A stretch of 64,000 nucleotides of DNA from Craspedostauros australis (taxonomy: Eukaryota; Bacillariophyta; Bacillariophyceae; Mastogloiales; Achnanthaceae). Positions within the stretch are counted from its first letter, which is position 1; the number at the start of each line of letters is the position of its first letter. This document shows, one piece after another, positions 11,351 through 23,300 of this stretch. Position numbers and translations under genes: made by a program. The DNA is taken from positions 2,170,001 to 2,234,000 of the forward strand of contig JAMXDE010000005.1 of assembly GCA_026770025.1 (NCBI GenBank). Direction: 5' to 3'. Under the pieces are notes generated by a model. It had not been told where the DNA came from. It saw only the letters and a program-made list of their open reading frames with translations, and did no database searches.

Positions 11351-13573
11351 TCACAGCTCCGCGGCGACCGATTCCTTCATGCCTTGCATTCTGCCGCCGG
11401 CATCAGCGTAGGCGTTGTATCCCAAGGATTCGGCTGGATCCGGCGCGTCGCCCATGAGCTCTGCGAGCAGTTCGGCCTCCATCTCAGCTTCTTCGTTGCC
11501 CAACCCCTCTTCCGAGAGCCATCGCTCGGCGTCCAGTGCGGCTGCGGCACCGCTGCCCGCCGATGTGATGGCCTGCCGGTAGATCGCATCGGTGACATCG
11601 CCCGCAGCGAAGATTCCCGCGACGGACGTCTTGGTGCTCTCGGCGTAGGTTTGAATGTAGCCCTTGTGGTCTGGATTGAATTCCACGACACCCTCCAGGA
11701 ACGAGGTGGAGGGCGTGTGTCCGATGGCGACGAAGACGGCGTCGGCCGAGATCTTTCTGATTTCCTTGGTCTGGGTGTCCTGAATCTTGACGCCAGCAAC
11801 AACCATGGGGGTGTTGTCCAGATCCTGAGTATCATCGCCGTCGTTGACGGCCTTGCCGAGGATTTCCTTGACGGTTGCGTTCCATACAATATTGATGGTC
11901 GGGTGGTTGATGACGCGATCCGCAAGAATCTTGGAGGCGCGGAATGTATCACGTCGGTGCACGACGGTGACAGTCTTGCTGGTTCTGGCCAGGACGAGGG
12001 CATCCTCCATGGCGCTGTCACCACCTCCGACAACGACGACATGCTGTCCAGCGAAGAGGAAACCGTCGCAGGTGGCGCACGAGGACACGCCTCCACCACG
12101 CAGCTCATACTCGCCGGGGATGCCAAGCCAGTTGCTTTCGGCTCCGGTGGCGACGATGATGGAATGCGTGGGGATGCCACCTGTGGCGTTGGTGTGAACG
12201 AGAAGCGGGCGAGTCGAGGCATCGACCATGGTGACCAGATCTTCCTCAAAGACGGCTCCGAAGGAAGCGGCTTGCGCCCGCATGTGCGCGATGATCGAGG
12301 GTCCCGTGACGTTGTTCAAGCCCGGGTAATTTTCGACGTCGACGCCCTTGCCTTGCAGCTGTCCTCCCATCGATGGTGCGATGACGAGCGGTGCCAAACC
12401 GGCGCGTGCCGCGTAAATTGCGGCAGACATGCCGGCTGGTCCACCTCCAACAACAATGACGCGTTCGGGGAACGAACTTGGCATCCAACGGTGTTGGTCA
12501 ATCTCAGCCTCGTCGGCATCATCCGTCTCCATCTCGACCTGCGCATCGCGCTCCTCATCAAGACGCTTCTCCAACTCGGTCATGAGCTCGTCCTTGGAGG
12601 CGAGATGCAGATTGGCCACGGGCTTCGTCTCGGCCGTCTTGCGTCCACGCCGTCCGCCGCCGTTGTTGCTCTGATTGCTGCTGCCGCTGGCTTTCTTTTC
12701 CTCCTTCGCGGATGACGCATTGTCGCCGGACTCGGTCGCAACGAATCGCTTTTGGGTGGTCGGCGCCTTCTTGTACTTGCGCTTGAGTTTGCGCACCAGG
12801 TTGAAGGCGGGACCGCCGACGCAGTCACCGCCCGATCCCTTCATACCAGCACACTTGTTGTAGAGGCTCTCAATGTCCCCGCGTTCCTTGGAAGCATCGA
12901 CATCGCCATAAAAGGCCACAAGATCGTCCAATTCCAATCGAATGTTCTCCGTCTCGGCCTGCGTGACGACCGATTGCGTCTTTTGACGCAAAGGACCCTC
13001 ACCGATTCCGCCCTTGGCTTCGTCCCATTTCTTGCCGCCGACGAACCACTGGAACGTGGGCAGGGAGCGGATCTGGTATCGTCCCGACAGCTCGTATTGG
13101 GCGTTGGTGTCGACCTTGACGAAGACCGCCGTGTCCTTGAACTCTTTCGCCACCTTCTTGAAGATGGGTGCCATCATGCGGCATGGACCGCAAGAGTCAG
13201 AGTAGAAGTCCACGACCACCGGCAACCCCGTCTCTGTCGCATGCTTCTTCAGCAATCTATCGAATTCTGCGATTTGCACGATTCATGGAAAGGTGGATGG
13301 AAAGAGAGAAGTTGTGAGAAGAAGAAACAGGCAAAAAGACCGAGTTTGGCACAGACGAGATCAACTGTCACGTGTGCCTGCTCATCGATTGGCATTGCAC
13401 AAAGCATTCCCCAAGTGCGACATGGGCACCAACGAATGAGAGTCCCAATGCTCTCCAGTTGAATGGGGCGTACCATGGGCCGAACGGATGCTGCGAACCA
13501 CGGGTCTGGCTAGCGCCTGTGCGATTAGGAGCAGCAACAGGACCGGGACTGCGTGGCGGTGTGTGCGTTGCAT
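11351..13573 (-). CDS. Thioredoxin - NADPH thioredoxin reductase fusion (Trx first)
   Basis: Predicted 671 residues from two exons: 13573-13474 and 13266-11351; the 207-bp intron (GTACGC...CGCAG) joins in phase (SAH-EFDRLLKK). Exon 1 gives a hydrophobic signal peptide (VPVLLLLLIAQALA). Residues of about 35-130 are a thioredoxin with the WCGPC-type site (here SCGPC, in VVVDFYSDSCGPCR). A charged linker of about 140 residues follows, then a low-molecular-weight NTR: FAD motif VVGGGPAG, redox site CATC, NADPH motif VVVVGGGDSAMEDA with HRRDTFRAS, and the C-terminal FAD motif FAAGDV. It should pass electrons from NADPH to its own Trx and on to disulfide targets. Plant NTRC has the opposite order, NTR then Trx. 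The signal peptide suggests entry into the secretory route or plastid; no ASAF motif is clear. The frame's first codons lack an ATG, which supports the upstream exon. Confidence 0.85.
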
Positions 13574-14189
13574 GATTCTTCTTGTTCTCTTGGTATTGTG
13601 TTGTGTTGTTGCTGTCTTGCTCTTGTTCTTGTTGGAGTCAACGTGATGATGGTTTTGTGTGGATTCGCAACTGATGAATGCTCGCAACCGTATTGGATGC
13701 AGAAGTGCTTGGAGTGTTCGTAACTACTCGTGCAGTTTCTGTTGGTTGTTGTTGGTGCTGTCGCTGTTGTTGTTGTTGTGGTTGGGATTATGATTGTGAG
13801 GATGATGATGGCGGCAACTGCCAATGCCTTCGTTGTACCAGTACACACAAGCAGCGAGGGTTTGTGTGACGGAGGAGGGGAGAAGAAAACAAATGACCGT
13901 TCGTTTGTCAGTGGTCACCAGCCTTGTCTTCGTCCGTTTGTTTGTGGCGCGCGTTTGATGACGATGTGGTCTTTTCTCCCGAGTTCGTTTGTTCTCGCTC
14001 AAATTCCAACCATGGCACGCCACGTGGCAAACGTCGATCAAGAAAGAACGAAATGGAAGAACGAAACACTCCAACTCACCGGTTTCTCGTTTGCTGTAAC
14101 AAACAATGGTCGGCCATGAGGCGAGCAGGTGAAGTGCCTTCTCCATTGTTACGACCTATTACATTATATATTTCCATACTACTGCTAAC
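13574..14189. other. Spacer between Trx-NTR start and EngB end
   Basis: No convincing gene. Rich in short simple runs (GTTGTTG, TGTTGTTGTT near 13740-13790). It should hold the Trx-NTR promoter. Confidence 0.4.
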
Positions 14190-15557
14190 CTACCCATGTG
14201 AAATGAACTCTGTTTCAATGGACATCAGCAGCTCGTTCAACCCCCAGCGGTTCTTCGACGACGTAACATGGACGACAGGCGACTGCGTCACGGCCCCTTC
14301 CTCCTGGAGTTGGGACGTGCTGGCATACCGCATGCAGAATTCGTTGACGTGCTTGATGACTTCCGGGATGCTGGTCTGATCGGCCTTGGTCAGAACGATG
14401 GAGTACGGAACGCCGGCATCATCCATCCAGCCCATAATGGCCGAGTCTATATGCGTGCATCCGTGCCGGCTGTCAATCAGCACGAACAGGCGTTTCAAGG
14501 TTCCTTTCTCGTGCCTGGACTGCAACAGATCCTGCGTGTCCATCTGCCATTGCTCGATCTTGGCATCGGGTCCTTTAGCTGCGAAGCGGGAATAACACGA
14601 TATTGTGCGAAATTGTGAGTCACTCGATACTGTTCATGAGTGCGCGAGTCGAAACTGATCACTTCAACATGCCTGAAGGGTCTCCACCTTCCATTTTGCT
14701 TTTTCAACTATGCCCGTCACACGCACGTGCTCGCAGCATGGTGAGGCAAGATGCAAGGCTGCACGCACACATCCAGCACGCTGGAAGAGAATTTACGTAC
14801 CATATCCATATCCTGGCAAATCAACGGCGTACCCCAGCGCATTGCCTGGCATGCGTTCATCCGGTTCCATCTTGTTCGGGAACAAACCGTAATAGTACGG
14901 CAGTTGCGTACGACCCGGCGACTTGGAGGTCTTGCACAGGTTGCGTCGCATCAAGGCATTGATCAAGGATGACTTGCCCACGTTGCTGCGTCCCAAGAAG
15001 GCCACTTCTCCGATGTGATCGAACTTCGGCAAGTCGTGCTGCATCAGATTGGGTGACAGGTACTCGAACTGCGATGACGCAAAGAACTTCGGCAGGTTAT
15101 CGGCCTCTCGAAACAACGTCGCGGTATCCATGTCATCCGGCACCGCCGGTTTGCTGATGTAGACGTAAGGCGATGCAGTGGGTGCCAGGAGGGCCGGCGG
15201 AATCGCCTTCGGGGCCTTGAGCTTCTTGCTGATGCGTTTGGGTCGGTGCAGCGTCCAATCTGGATTGGGTACATCATCATCGGGCCATGGTGGTGGCAAG
15301 CCTCTCATCGCATTGCGTCGTTGCAGTTTGGGAGCGCCAGCGCGATTGCGTGGCCGTGCGTTGGAAGAGCGAAATCGGATGGACCCCATGCTGCTGTGGG
15401 CGTTGTCATGGAGGCTTGAAGAAGACGCATGCAAACGCAGATGAGAGTGCGAGTTCCTGTCCGTGCTAATGTCCGTGTTTGGGATCGCGATACTTTGGCA
15501 TCGCCATCTCTTCCATGCTGCTGACGCCTGATGACGAGTATGGAATGCTAATCTCAT
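14190..15557 (-). CDS. engB: EngB/YihA-type ribosome-associated GTPase, two exons
   Basis: Predicted 381 residues; exons 15557-14801 and 14578-14190 with a 222-bp intron (GTACGT...TCGCAG) that falls inside the G3 motif and joins it correctly: DLPGYGYA. All GTPase motifs are present: G1 [10 protein letters not shown]2 SPGRTQ, G3 DLPGYGYA, G4 TKAD, G5 SSKNRWG. Bacterial EngB acts in assembly of the large ribosomal subunit; eukaryotic copies work in mitochondria or plastids. About 200 residues precede the G domain; the ATG at 15557 opens an Arg/His/Ser-rich sequence ([12 protein letters not shown]) typical of an organelle presequence. No in-frame ATG lies further upstream in the open frame. It is divergent to the GT49 gene. 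Confidence 0.88.
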
Positions 15558-16110
15558 GACTGAGGCATGGGTTCTTCGCGGAGGAGGGAGCGTTGTGAGA
15601 GGGTGCAGTCTCCTCTGGTATCGTCGTCGTTGATGGTTTCGAGTAATGTTGATGTGTGGGCCGCCATCTGTGCGCAGCAATCCCAATTGTGGTTGGATGT
15701 TGATGTGAGCACTTTTCAAATTCTCTATCGCGGAATACCACCTTTATTTGATTCTTGAACAATCAATCCCGTATTGATACCAACTTTTGGGACATAAAAG
15801 AAACTACGGGAATTACCAAAGAGCTTGATTAGCCACGACAGACAAACACACGACAAAACGCAAGGCGCAAGCCCAACGTGACAGCCTCCACAAGATGATC
15901 ATCTCAGCATTGGCGATCGTTGTGGAAGATGGGACAGCGACATTGGCGCAATTCAAGCGAGGGATCCATCCAATGATCCACTGTGACTACTTGTTGCAAC
16001 ACAACGAAGTAGAAGAGGATAGGCTTTGTCATCGGGCGTTCTAAACTCGTATTGTACAAGTACTGGTATTTGTGCAAGTACAGGTACACGAAGAGGGTGA
16101 AGATACGATC
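15558..16110. other. Divergent promoter spacer EngB / GT49
   Basis: 553 bp between two genes read outward. No ORF or RNA gene is supported; presumed shared upstream region and 5' UTRs. Confidence 0.4.
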
Positions 16111-17643
16111 ATGAGACGGCAGATTCGCAGACATCAGAGCGGCTCCATGCAGGGCATGCCGTTGGACAGCGGGGACTCATCGCAGGATGATCTCTCGCTG
16201 ACATCGTATGGCTTCCCCGCGGCCAATCCGGCAGGGGTGATCGGAGCAGTGCCGGGTATCAACGAGATTGGCAAGGCCAGGCGACCTCCACGACGCAGAC
16301 GTCGCAGGAAGCAGCAATCTTCGATACAAATGAATGCTCTGCTGATTGTGGCGACTGTGGTCATGGTGCTGATGTTCCTTGGCTCGGTGGCCATGCTCAA
16401 ACGCGAGACGAAGAATCACAATCTCTCATCGATTGCCGACACATCTGCAGCTGCCAATGCGGCCGTCGAAGACTTTTCGTTGTTGGCGGGCCAAGAACAC
16501 AGCCATGCTGATGCAAGCAGTCACAAGCAATTCCAACGGATGACAGACAGTGCACCATCCTGCCTCGACCATCAGTCCATGCATCCGGACGAGGTTACGT
16601 ACACTCTGGTCACGCAGCTCTCGGATGACCGGCTGTGGATGATGCGATATCACTGCGATCGTTGGGGGGATCAGAATCAGATGTCGATCGCGGTGCTGTC
16701 GAATCGCACGAAGGATCAAGTGCGGTCCATCCTGGTCGACGAATATGCATGCAACGACTCGCTGCTCACGCTGGAGGTGGTGCGCTCGAACGAGTACCCA
16801 ACCAGCGACTATCCTGTCAACATGCTGCGGAATTTGGCTTTGAAGAACGTCGTCACGTCTCATGTCCTCCTTCTAGATGTTGACTTTTGGGAGTCGACCG
16901 ACTTGGCAGAAACATTGATGGAACCGCACGTGCGGGGAGTGTTGGCAGCAAATCCAAAACAGGTGTTGGTCGTCCCTGCATTCCAACTGGCTCGCCAATG
17001 TCGCCAATGGAAGGATTGCCGCGAGAAGAACGTCCCTGCCATGCCCAAATCGAAGCTCGCGTTGATCCAGCTGATCAAGGACCACAAGGCCAGCCAATTC
17101 GACCCGACCAACCGCGGCGGACACGGCAGCACAAGGTACAAGGAATGGTTGCATCAAGACGCCGCCAGCCTCTTGCCCATCGATTGCGTCACGTCCAATC
17201 GGTACGAACCGTTCCTGGTGTTTCGTTACTGCAAGGAGCTGCCGCCATTTCAGCAAGCATTCTCGGGCTACGGCAAGAACAAAATGACATGGATGATGTT
17301 CATACTGCGTCTCGGCTACGAGCTGCAACAAGTCGGCGGCGTCTTCGTGATACATTATCCACATTTGGATTCTCCATCGAGAATGAAGTGGAACGAGGCA
17401 CCATCATCGCGTGCCAAGGCAGCATGGAACGTGGTCAAAGATGGGAGCAACAACGATCCGTCACACGATGCGCAATCCTTGATGGACTTCAAACGAGGGC
17501 AAGTAGATGAGACCTTTGTGCAGTTCCGAAAATGGCTGCACGAGACGATACCTGATGAGGCGAAGGTTTTGAAGTGCGACGATGCAGCGGACGACGATGC
17601 GAAGCTTTGGGTGGAGCGAGGAGAACATTATGAAGAAGACTGA
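16111..17643 (+). CDS. GT49 (LARGE/B4GAT1-like) glycosyltransferase, type II membrane protein
   Basis: 510 residues from the ATG at 16111; upstream codons in frame give only GTG, so this ATG is chosen. A basic cytosolic tail (RRPPRRRRRRK) precedes a single membrane segment (about residues 71-92, ALLIVATVVMVLMFLGSVAML), the layout of a Golgi type II enzyme. The lumenal part matches family GT49: YPVNMLRNLA, then LLLDVDF with the DxD metal motif, FVIHYPHLDSP near the end, and FSGYGKNKMTW. GT49 enzymes transfer GlcA or Xyl/GlcA onto glycans; the exact sugar and acceptor here cannot be told. Single exon. Ends 222 bp from the convergent signal peptidase gene. Confidence 0.82.
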   Translation: MRRQIRRHQSGSMQGMPLDSGDSSQDDLSLTSYGFPAANPAGVIGAVPGINEIGKARRPPRRRRRRKQQSSIQMNALLIVATVVMVLMFLGSVAMLKRETKNHNLSSIADTSAAANAAVEDFSLLAGQEHSHADASSHKQFQRMTDSAPSCLDHQSMHPDEVTYTLVTQLSDDRLWMMRYHCDRWGDQNQMSIAVLSNRTKDQVRSILVDEYACNDSLLTLEVVRSNEYPTSDYPVNMLRNLALKNVVTSHVLLLDVDFWESTDLAETLMEPHVRGVLAANPKQVLVVPAFQLARQCRQWKDCREKNVPAMPKSKLALIQLIKDHKASQFDPTNRGGHGSTRYKEWLHQDAASLLPIDCVTSNRYEPFLVFRYCKELPPFQQAFSGYGKNKMTWMMFILRLGYELQQVGGVFVIHYPHLDSPSRMKWNEAPSSRAKAAWNVVKDGSNNDPSHDAQSLMDFKRGQVDETFVQFRKWLHETIPDEAKVLKCDDAADDDAKLWVERGEHYEED

Positions 17644-17865
17644 CCAGCGCTCGGAACACAGCGAGCATTACACAAAATACGACATACATACCCCAGAATA
17701 AATCAATCATTTGTACATAGCAAGAGCGACAGGTGGGTAGCCTTGGATAGATGTTGTACTTGTATCTTTTGTGTGGCGCATTGGTTGTATCAATATGTTT
17801 CCCACGCTGCTGAACAATCTCCAGAGATGCATGCCCTCTCGCCTGCTCGTTCACGTATTCGTGCA

Positions 17866-19773
17866 TCAGTCCTCCCACGTGGTGGTCGCCATCGTCATGG
17901 GCGGCAACGACTGGATAGGGCCGAACTTCTCCAACGGCCAAATGCGCATGATGGGACGACCCACAAGATCCGACTGCTGCAGCGGCCCCCAAACTCTGGA
18001 ATCGACGGAGACCGAACTGCAATCCCCCATCACGAAGACCTCCTTGGGCTGCAGTTGACGCGGCTCCTTACCATCGCCAATGTACTTCTTGAGCAGCTGC
18101 GGTGCCTGCGCGTCGCATAGATCGCGTTTGCCAGGCACGGGTTGTTCGTTGACGCGCACGTTGCCGGATCCATCGACCGAGACGGTGTCGCCAGATGTCG
18201 CCACAGCACGTTTGACGAACAGATCGCGATCGCCCAATCGGCCGCCGTTCGCGGCCACGATGTCGCGCAGGGCGCTGGGTGGACGGAACAGGACGACATC
18301 GCCTGGCTTGCTCTGGCCCGGAAAGAGCCGCGCGGAGACCTTTTCGACGAGCAGAACGTCACCGACTTCCAAGGTTGGGTCCATCGATTTGGATGGGATG
18401 AAGAACAGGGAGATGGCCTGCGACAGTAGAAAGGCGCTGGTCAGCCCGAATGCGGCAGCGAACAGAGCACCAAGAACAGAGACGAAATTATACATGTCCT
18501 GCGTCAAGAGCTTCGGGATTTCGCGCTCATTGATGGTGGCAGGCCACGGACGTTCGAGCTGTTGCACGAGAGGGCAGATTGGTTTCAACTCGTAATCCGC
18601 TCCTGGGAAGCTTGTGAAATGTTCCTCACCGTTGGAGTCCAGAATGCGGAGGATGCGATACTCCACACCTGGGTACGCCCCGATTTGGAACATGCGAGGT
18701 CGCTGGCGCAGCGATCGAATGACCGGAACGACGACCTTGCCGACCCGAACATCCGTGGGATTGTGCGTCGACGTGTTCTCGAGTGTGATGGTGGCTACCT
18801 TTTCTGACACAGCGTCGCGGGGTAATCGGATATCCTTCAAGGGGCTACTTTCACGCAAAAAGTCAAACGGGTTGCCTCCGTTGCTAGCGTCGTCGCTGCT
18901 ATCTCCGAAAGATTCCTGCGCAGCCTCGTCCATCATCGCCGAGGCTTTCGCTGTTTGACGACTTCCATGCAACGTCACCTCCACCTCCATGGTGATCGGC
19001 TTGCTCTCTTCAAAATCCTCGCTACCCACGAACTCTTGCAGCAAGTTGGTTTGCATCAAGTGCGCGCCAAAGTCGTTGGCGCAACCCTTGCACAGATCCG
19101 ATTGGGTTAGATCGACAAATCGCATGCCGGCACGCCATTCCACATCGAACCGCGCCCCGCTGCGTTGCTGCCCTTTCAATCGCAACGCAAACGTTGCATC
19201 GATGGTGTCATCGACGGACTGCGGCAAGTATTGCAGATACACTCCCACCTTCTCATCTGGCTTGGCGAACAAGGGCACGACGGCGTATCCCATACCGAAG
19301 CCGGACTCCTTAGTTGACGCCTTGCCGTCGTTCTTGTTGCCGAACAGCGACTTGGTGTTGCGATTGCCGTGCCCTCCACCGCGAGGATAGAGCTTGACCT
19401 GGAAACGAGATTCACCGCACTGGAATGGCTGCGACGTCACGCATTCGCCCTGTTGCAGATTCATGAGGTCATAGTACGATGGAAACGACAGCGTCACGTT
19501 CGCTGTGTCCAGATGATTCGTCTGCGGGATCGCAAGTGTCGTGGAATCGGTGGTGGGCAAGGTAGCGCCCGCAATGATCGAGCTGCGTGTGCATGGGGAT
19601 GAATGAGACAACGGTGCGAATGACAATGTTGTTCTCAATGCTGATCTTCCTCTTGTTCCTGCTATGCCTGATGCTGCTTTTGCTGTTGTTGAGGATTGCC
19701 TGACTGCTGGGCCGAAAGCGGAGGCAGATCCACAACAAAGCGCAACGGCTGTAGCTGTACCAAGTACCCTCAT
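17866..19773 (-). CDS. Plastid type I signal peptidase with N-terminal MATH-like domain
   Basis: 635 residues, single exon, ATG at 19773. Residues 1-20 form a signal peptide ending SASAFGP, the ASAF-type motif that directs proteins into secondary plastids of diatoms and relatives, so a thylakoid processing role is likely. The C-terminal 200 residues are an S26 signal peptidase: catalytic Ser in PSKSMDPTL, catalytic Lys in LFVKRAVA, and the GDCSSVSVDSRVWG box. A hydrophobic segment just before the Ser anchors it in the membrane. Between them, about residues 90-260, lies a MATH/TRAF-like region (SQPFQCGESRFQVKLYPRGGG, KVGVYLQYL, FDVEWRAGMRFV). Usual signal peptidases are 200-350 residues, so this N-terminal extension is odd. 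MATH assignment is by motif only. Confidence 0.85.
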   Translation of the reverse strand: MRVLGTATAVALCCGSASAFGPAVRQSSTTAKAASGIAGTRGRSALRTTLSFAPLSHSSPCTRSSIIAGATLPTTDSTTLAIPQTNHLDTANVTLSFPSYYDLMNLQQGECVTSQPFQCGESRFQVKLYPRGGGHGNRNTKSLFGNKNDGKASTKESGFGMGYAVVPLFAKPDEKVGVYLQYLPQSVDDTIDATFALRLKGQQRSGARFDVEWRAGMRFVDLTQSDLCKGCANDFGAHLMQTNLLQEFVGSEDFEESKPITMEVEVTLHGSRQTAKASAMMDEAAQESFGDSSDDASNGGNPFDFLRESSPLKDIRLPRDAVSEKVATITLENTSTHNPTDVRVGKVVVPVIRSLRQRPRMFQIGAYPGVEYRILRILDSNGEEHFTSFPGADYELKPICPLVQQLERPWPATINEREIPKLLTQDMYNFVSVLGALFAAAFGLTSAFLLSQAISLFFIPSKSMDPTLEVGDVLLVEKVSARLFPGQSKPGDVVLFRPPSALRDIVAANGGRLGDRDLFVKRAVATSGDTVSVDGSGNVRVNEQPVPGKRDLCDAQAPQLLKKYIGDGKEPRQLQPKEVFVMGDCSSVSVDSRVWGPLQQSDLVGRPIMRIWPLEKFGPIQSLPPMTMATTTWED

Positions 19774-20339
19774 GGTTGCCGTCGGTGTTGATTATGAATG
19801 ACTTGGAGAACAAGTTTGCATTCTACTATTGTATTGTTTCTCTTTTTTCGTTGCGCCCCTGTTTGCGTGAAATCTTTTGTTGTGAGTTGTTTTGCGAAAA
19901 GGTGAGTTGGCATACGTCATCGTCGTGAGGTCACCCGCGCAGAATTCAGGAGAAGCTCATTCCGAGACACCAGCGTGGCGAGGTGCTATTCGCCAGTGGT
20001 TGGGGTTGGCCTTGGCTTCAGACTTCGTACTGCATATTGACAGAGGTAAAAGTGTGACGAGAGAACATTGCTATTATATGTCATAAGATCGTCGTATTCT
20101 GCTATCTTGTGCACTCTGCTCTGTGATATGTCTCTGCCGCGGACAGCCCAGAGATTGGAAGGACCAGAGTACAGATAGCACGAAGCTCTCTCGTACGTAT
20201 GGTGGAGAGGTTCGGAAATGCCATTCCCTTTTCGCCGCTCTTTCGACCAAGACCATCACCGACAATGGACACTCTTCTCAGCCCCACGCTCAGCCCTCCG
20301 CCCGCACCACACTCTTCGCGATCACCGAACGTGGTGAAC
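19774..20339. other. Spacer between signal peptidase and PHD genes
   Basis: 566 bp upstream of the signal peptidase ATG and downstream of the PHD gene stop. No gene or repeat is supported. Confidence 0.4.
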
Positions 20340-23300
20340 TTATGGTAAATCGTTCGATCTCGATCGTTCGGACGATTCCGGCAACGCTGGAACGACAACG
20401 TCCGATTCCCCTTTTTCTCGCACCACGGCTTCGAGGCCGGCGAGCTGAGCCTCCAGGTATCTGGCATGGTCGTCAAGTCGTTCCCTCATCCGAATCAGAT
20501 GCTCCACCTTACCTCTATTGCAGTAATCCAGTAAGGTTTCCATGTACCGTTTCGGGATCACCCTGTTGCCGAACCTTCTGGAAATTTGCATGCATTCCCG
20601 AGCGCCAGGCTTTCGCCTTGGAACTTTCGTGGAAGTGGGCATGGCAGGATTATCTGACGCTGGCGTTCTTGGCGTCGACATGGACGGGACTATAGTTGGC
20701 GACACTGTCCCCCCAGCGGGCGTCTTCGGTACTTCGGGCGCTGCTGTAGCGGCTGCTGGGGGCATGGTCGGAGACGCTTTCCGCATTCCACCATCTTTCT
20801 TCGTCACAGATGCCGCTGATGATGCTTGTGCTTTCATCGTTGGCATTGACGCTGCTGTCGCTGGTATTGGCGCTACTGCTTTGGTGGGCGTTGCTGGTGA
20901 TCCTGATGGCACTGGTGCCGTCTTTGCAGGAACTGCTTGTACGATCGGTGCGGCAACTGCTTTGATTGGTTCAGACGCTATGGCTGGTTTTGGTGCAGTC
21001 GATGTCGCTGTCTTTGGAACTTCAGTGTGTGGCTGCTGAGGTATCTTCGGCTGCTGCGTACTGTTGATGGATTCACTGAAAGATGGCATTGGGTTTGGCG
21101 TTGGAACTGTTTTGGAAGTGCTTGTACTCCCATGCGCTGATAGCATCGTCGCAGCAGGCGTAGCTTTGACCGGTGCAGCAGGTGCTGGCTGACCACTGCG
21201 CACTACCTCTGCGGAATGAACGCTGACAGAAACAGCGCCAATGCTAGTGCCAGTATCATTGTTGGTTGTCGCCGTTGCTCTCATTCGTTGCTGCGATTGC
21301 TTCGATGCAATGTTGGTGTCTAACGCTGGCTGTGAGATTGACGGTGCTGGGTTTTGGAGGCCACCGACGTTCTGTTGGATGTCATTGCTAGCGATGCTGA
21401 CGTTGCTGACTGTCGGCCTTGTGTTCGCTGTTTTGGGTGTTTTCAAGTCGACAAGTGCGGCTGTCTTGACCGGTGCAGAAGAGTTTGCCTTCCTGGTTTC
21501 AGTTGCAGGAGGTTTGAGTTTTGAATCTGCCGACTTGGTTTGGGCTGCGGTCGCTGGTGGTGGCTGCAGAGCAATTTTGGTGTGTGCGTTCACCGCTGCT
21601 TCGGTGCTGACAATGGTATCAGTTGACGCGCAGCTAAGATCATCCCTGGTTCCGGTCGTTTGGGCAGCCGATTTCGGAGTGTCTGCCGATTTCGTACTAG
21701 CATGCACGGAACTCTTGAGACTTTCGGTCTGCCCCTGTTCCTGCTTTTGCCGTTTGGCTTGTCTCTGCCTTGTTGGACTTGGACGTTTGGCCGCCTCCTT
21801 TGACTTGTCCGAGCTCTTGTTCTTGTCAGATCGTAGCAATTGGTCACCTTCTTCAATTTCATCATGGAACGAGGTCCGCTTCACGATTCTGCCACTTCGG
21901 CTTTGCAGGATGGGCTTGTCAACAACACTGGGCTTCGGACTTGATGCAAAGCTCCGACCGGAAACTGCGCTCTCAGAACTGGAGCCAGTTTTGTGTTCGG
22001 TCCCAATTGCACGAGCCTGGGCTTTGTCCGGACTTGGATTGGCATCGCCTGTTGTCTTTGGTTTGCGTTGTGCCGGGCATTCTTCATGATCGTTTGCATA
22101 GGACAGTGTCCGCTTGTTGCCGGAAGCAGTTCTGTGGGAGTTATCATGTATGCTGCTCTTCGAATCGGATTGCTTCTGCATCGCGACGTTGGCTGCTTTT
22201 GGGGAATTTTTCGGAGACCGTCCGCGTTTCCTGGCAGGCGGCGAGAGTGAACGTGATGCCGCGGCTGGCTTTGCGGTCGATGACGGTGCATTCTTTGGCG
22301 GGCGGCCTCGCTTTCGAGGTATTGGTGCAGACAGCGCAGCGGCTAAAGCGGCAGAAATGGATGGTTGGTTTGCCTCTTGCTGGACCTTCTGTTTTGGCGG
22401 GCGCCCTCGTGGCCGACCTGTGCCAGTCTTTCCAGTTGACTTTGCGGGCGACGGAGTCTTCGGCCTGCTTGGTGAGGATCTGGGAGTTTGAGCTTTGGTT
22501 GCGCGGCTTGCTGATGCCTTCGGCGAGAGCTGCGCGGGCTGTTGCTTGGTGCGCGATTTCGGCATTCTCAGATCGGAACGTGACCTTGAGCATGCATCCT
22601 TGTCGCCGCTTGCTTTGGTTGGCGTGCGACGTCGTGACTCTCTTTCGACGTTGTCAATCTGTTTTTTGTGTTCATCGCATGTGGGACAGAACCATTTGTC
22701 CGTCGGCACAGTCTTCAGCGGAGGGTCAAGACAGAAGGTGTGGTACTCAGCATCGCACTGATCGCAGAGCAGCAATTTGGATTTGGCGTGCTTGCCGAAA
22801 CAAACGCGGCAGGCGCAGAAACAGCAGATCATGACTGCGCTGTCGTCTTTGCAGAAATTGCACCAGACAACGACATCTGGATCTGACTGTTCACCTTCCG
22901 CTCTTGTTCCTTCTTTTGCTTTTGTGCTGGGCCCTGGCGCGTCGGCGTTTTGCTTTCGGGCCTTTCGACCTGATCGGGTGTCGCCATCAGATCCTTTTGA
23001 AGCATCATTGGAAGACTCTGGTTTGAGCGGCGTCTCATCTGATCTCCATTCGGAATCAGCACAAGTCTGTGGATTGAACAAGATGGGCTGCTTCCTTTGT
23101 CTGCCGCTGCGAGTTGTTGTTGGTGGCGGCGTGGCTGGAAGCGTGGGTTCGGTCACTGGAAGTGCAGCAGAAGTAGATGCAATTGTTGGCGTTTTGGCAG
23201 TTGTCACTTTTGCCTCGGCATCTGTTTTCGCACTGCCAGCAGGAGCAGGAGCAGTAGGATCGATGCCCATGCTTTTCGCAGCCGCATCCGCATCCGCATT

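Noticed and set aside
11342-12715. Long plus-strand frame opposite the Trx-NTR gene
   Set aside because: It mirrors the codon pattern of the minus-strand enzyme, which has complete FAD, NADPH and CATC motifs; the plus frame shows no domain.
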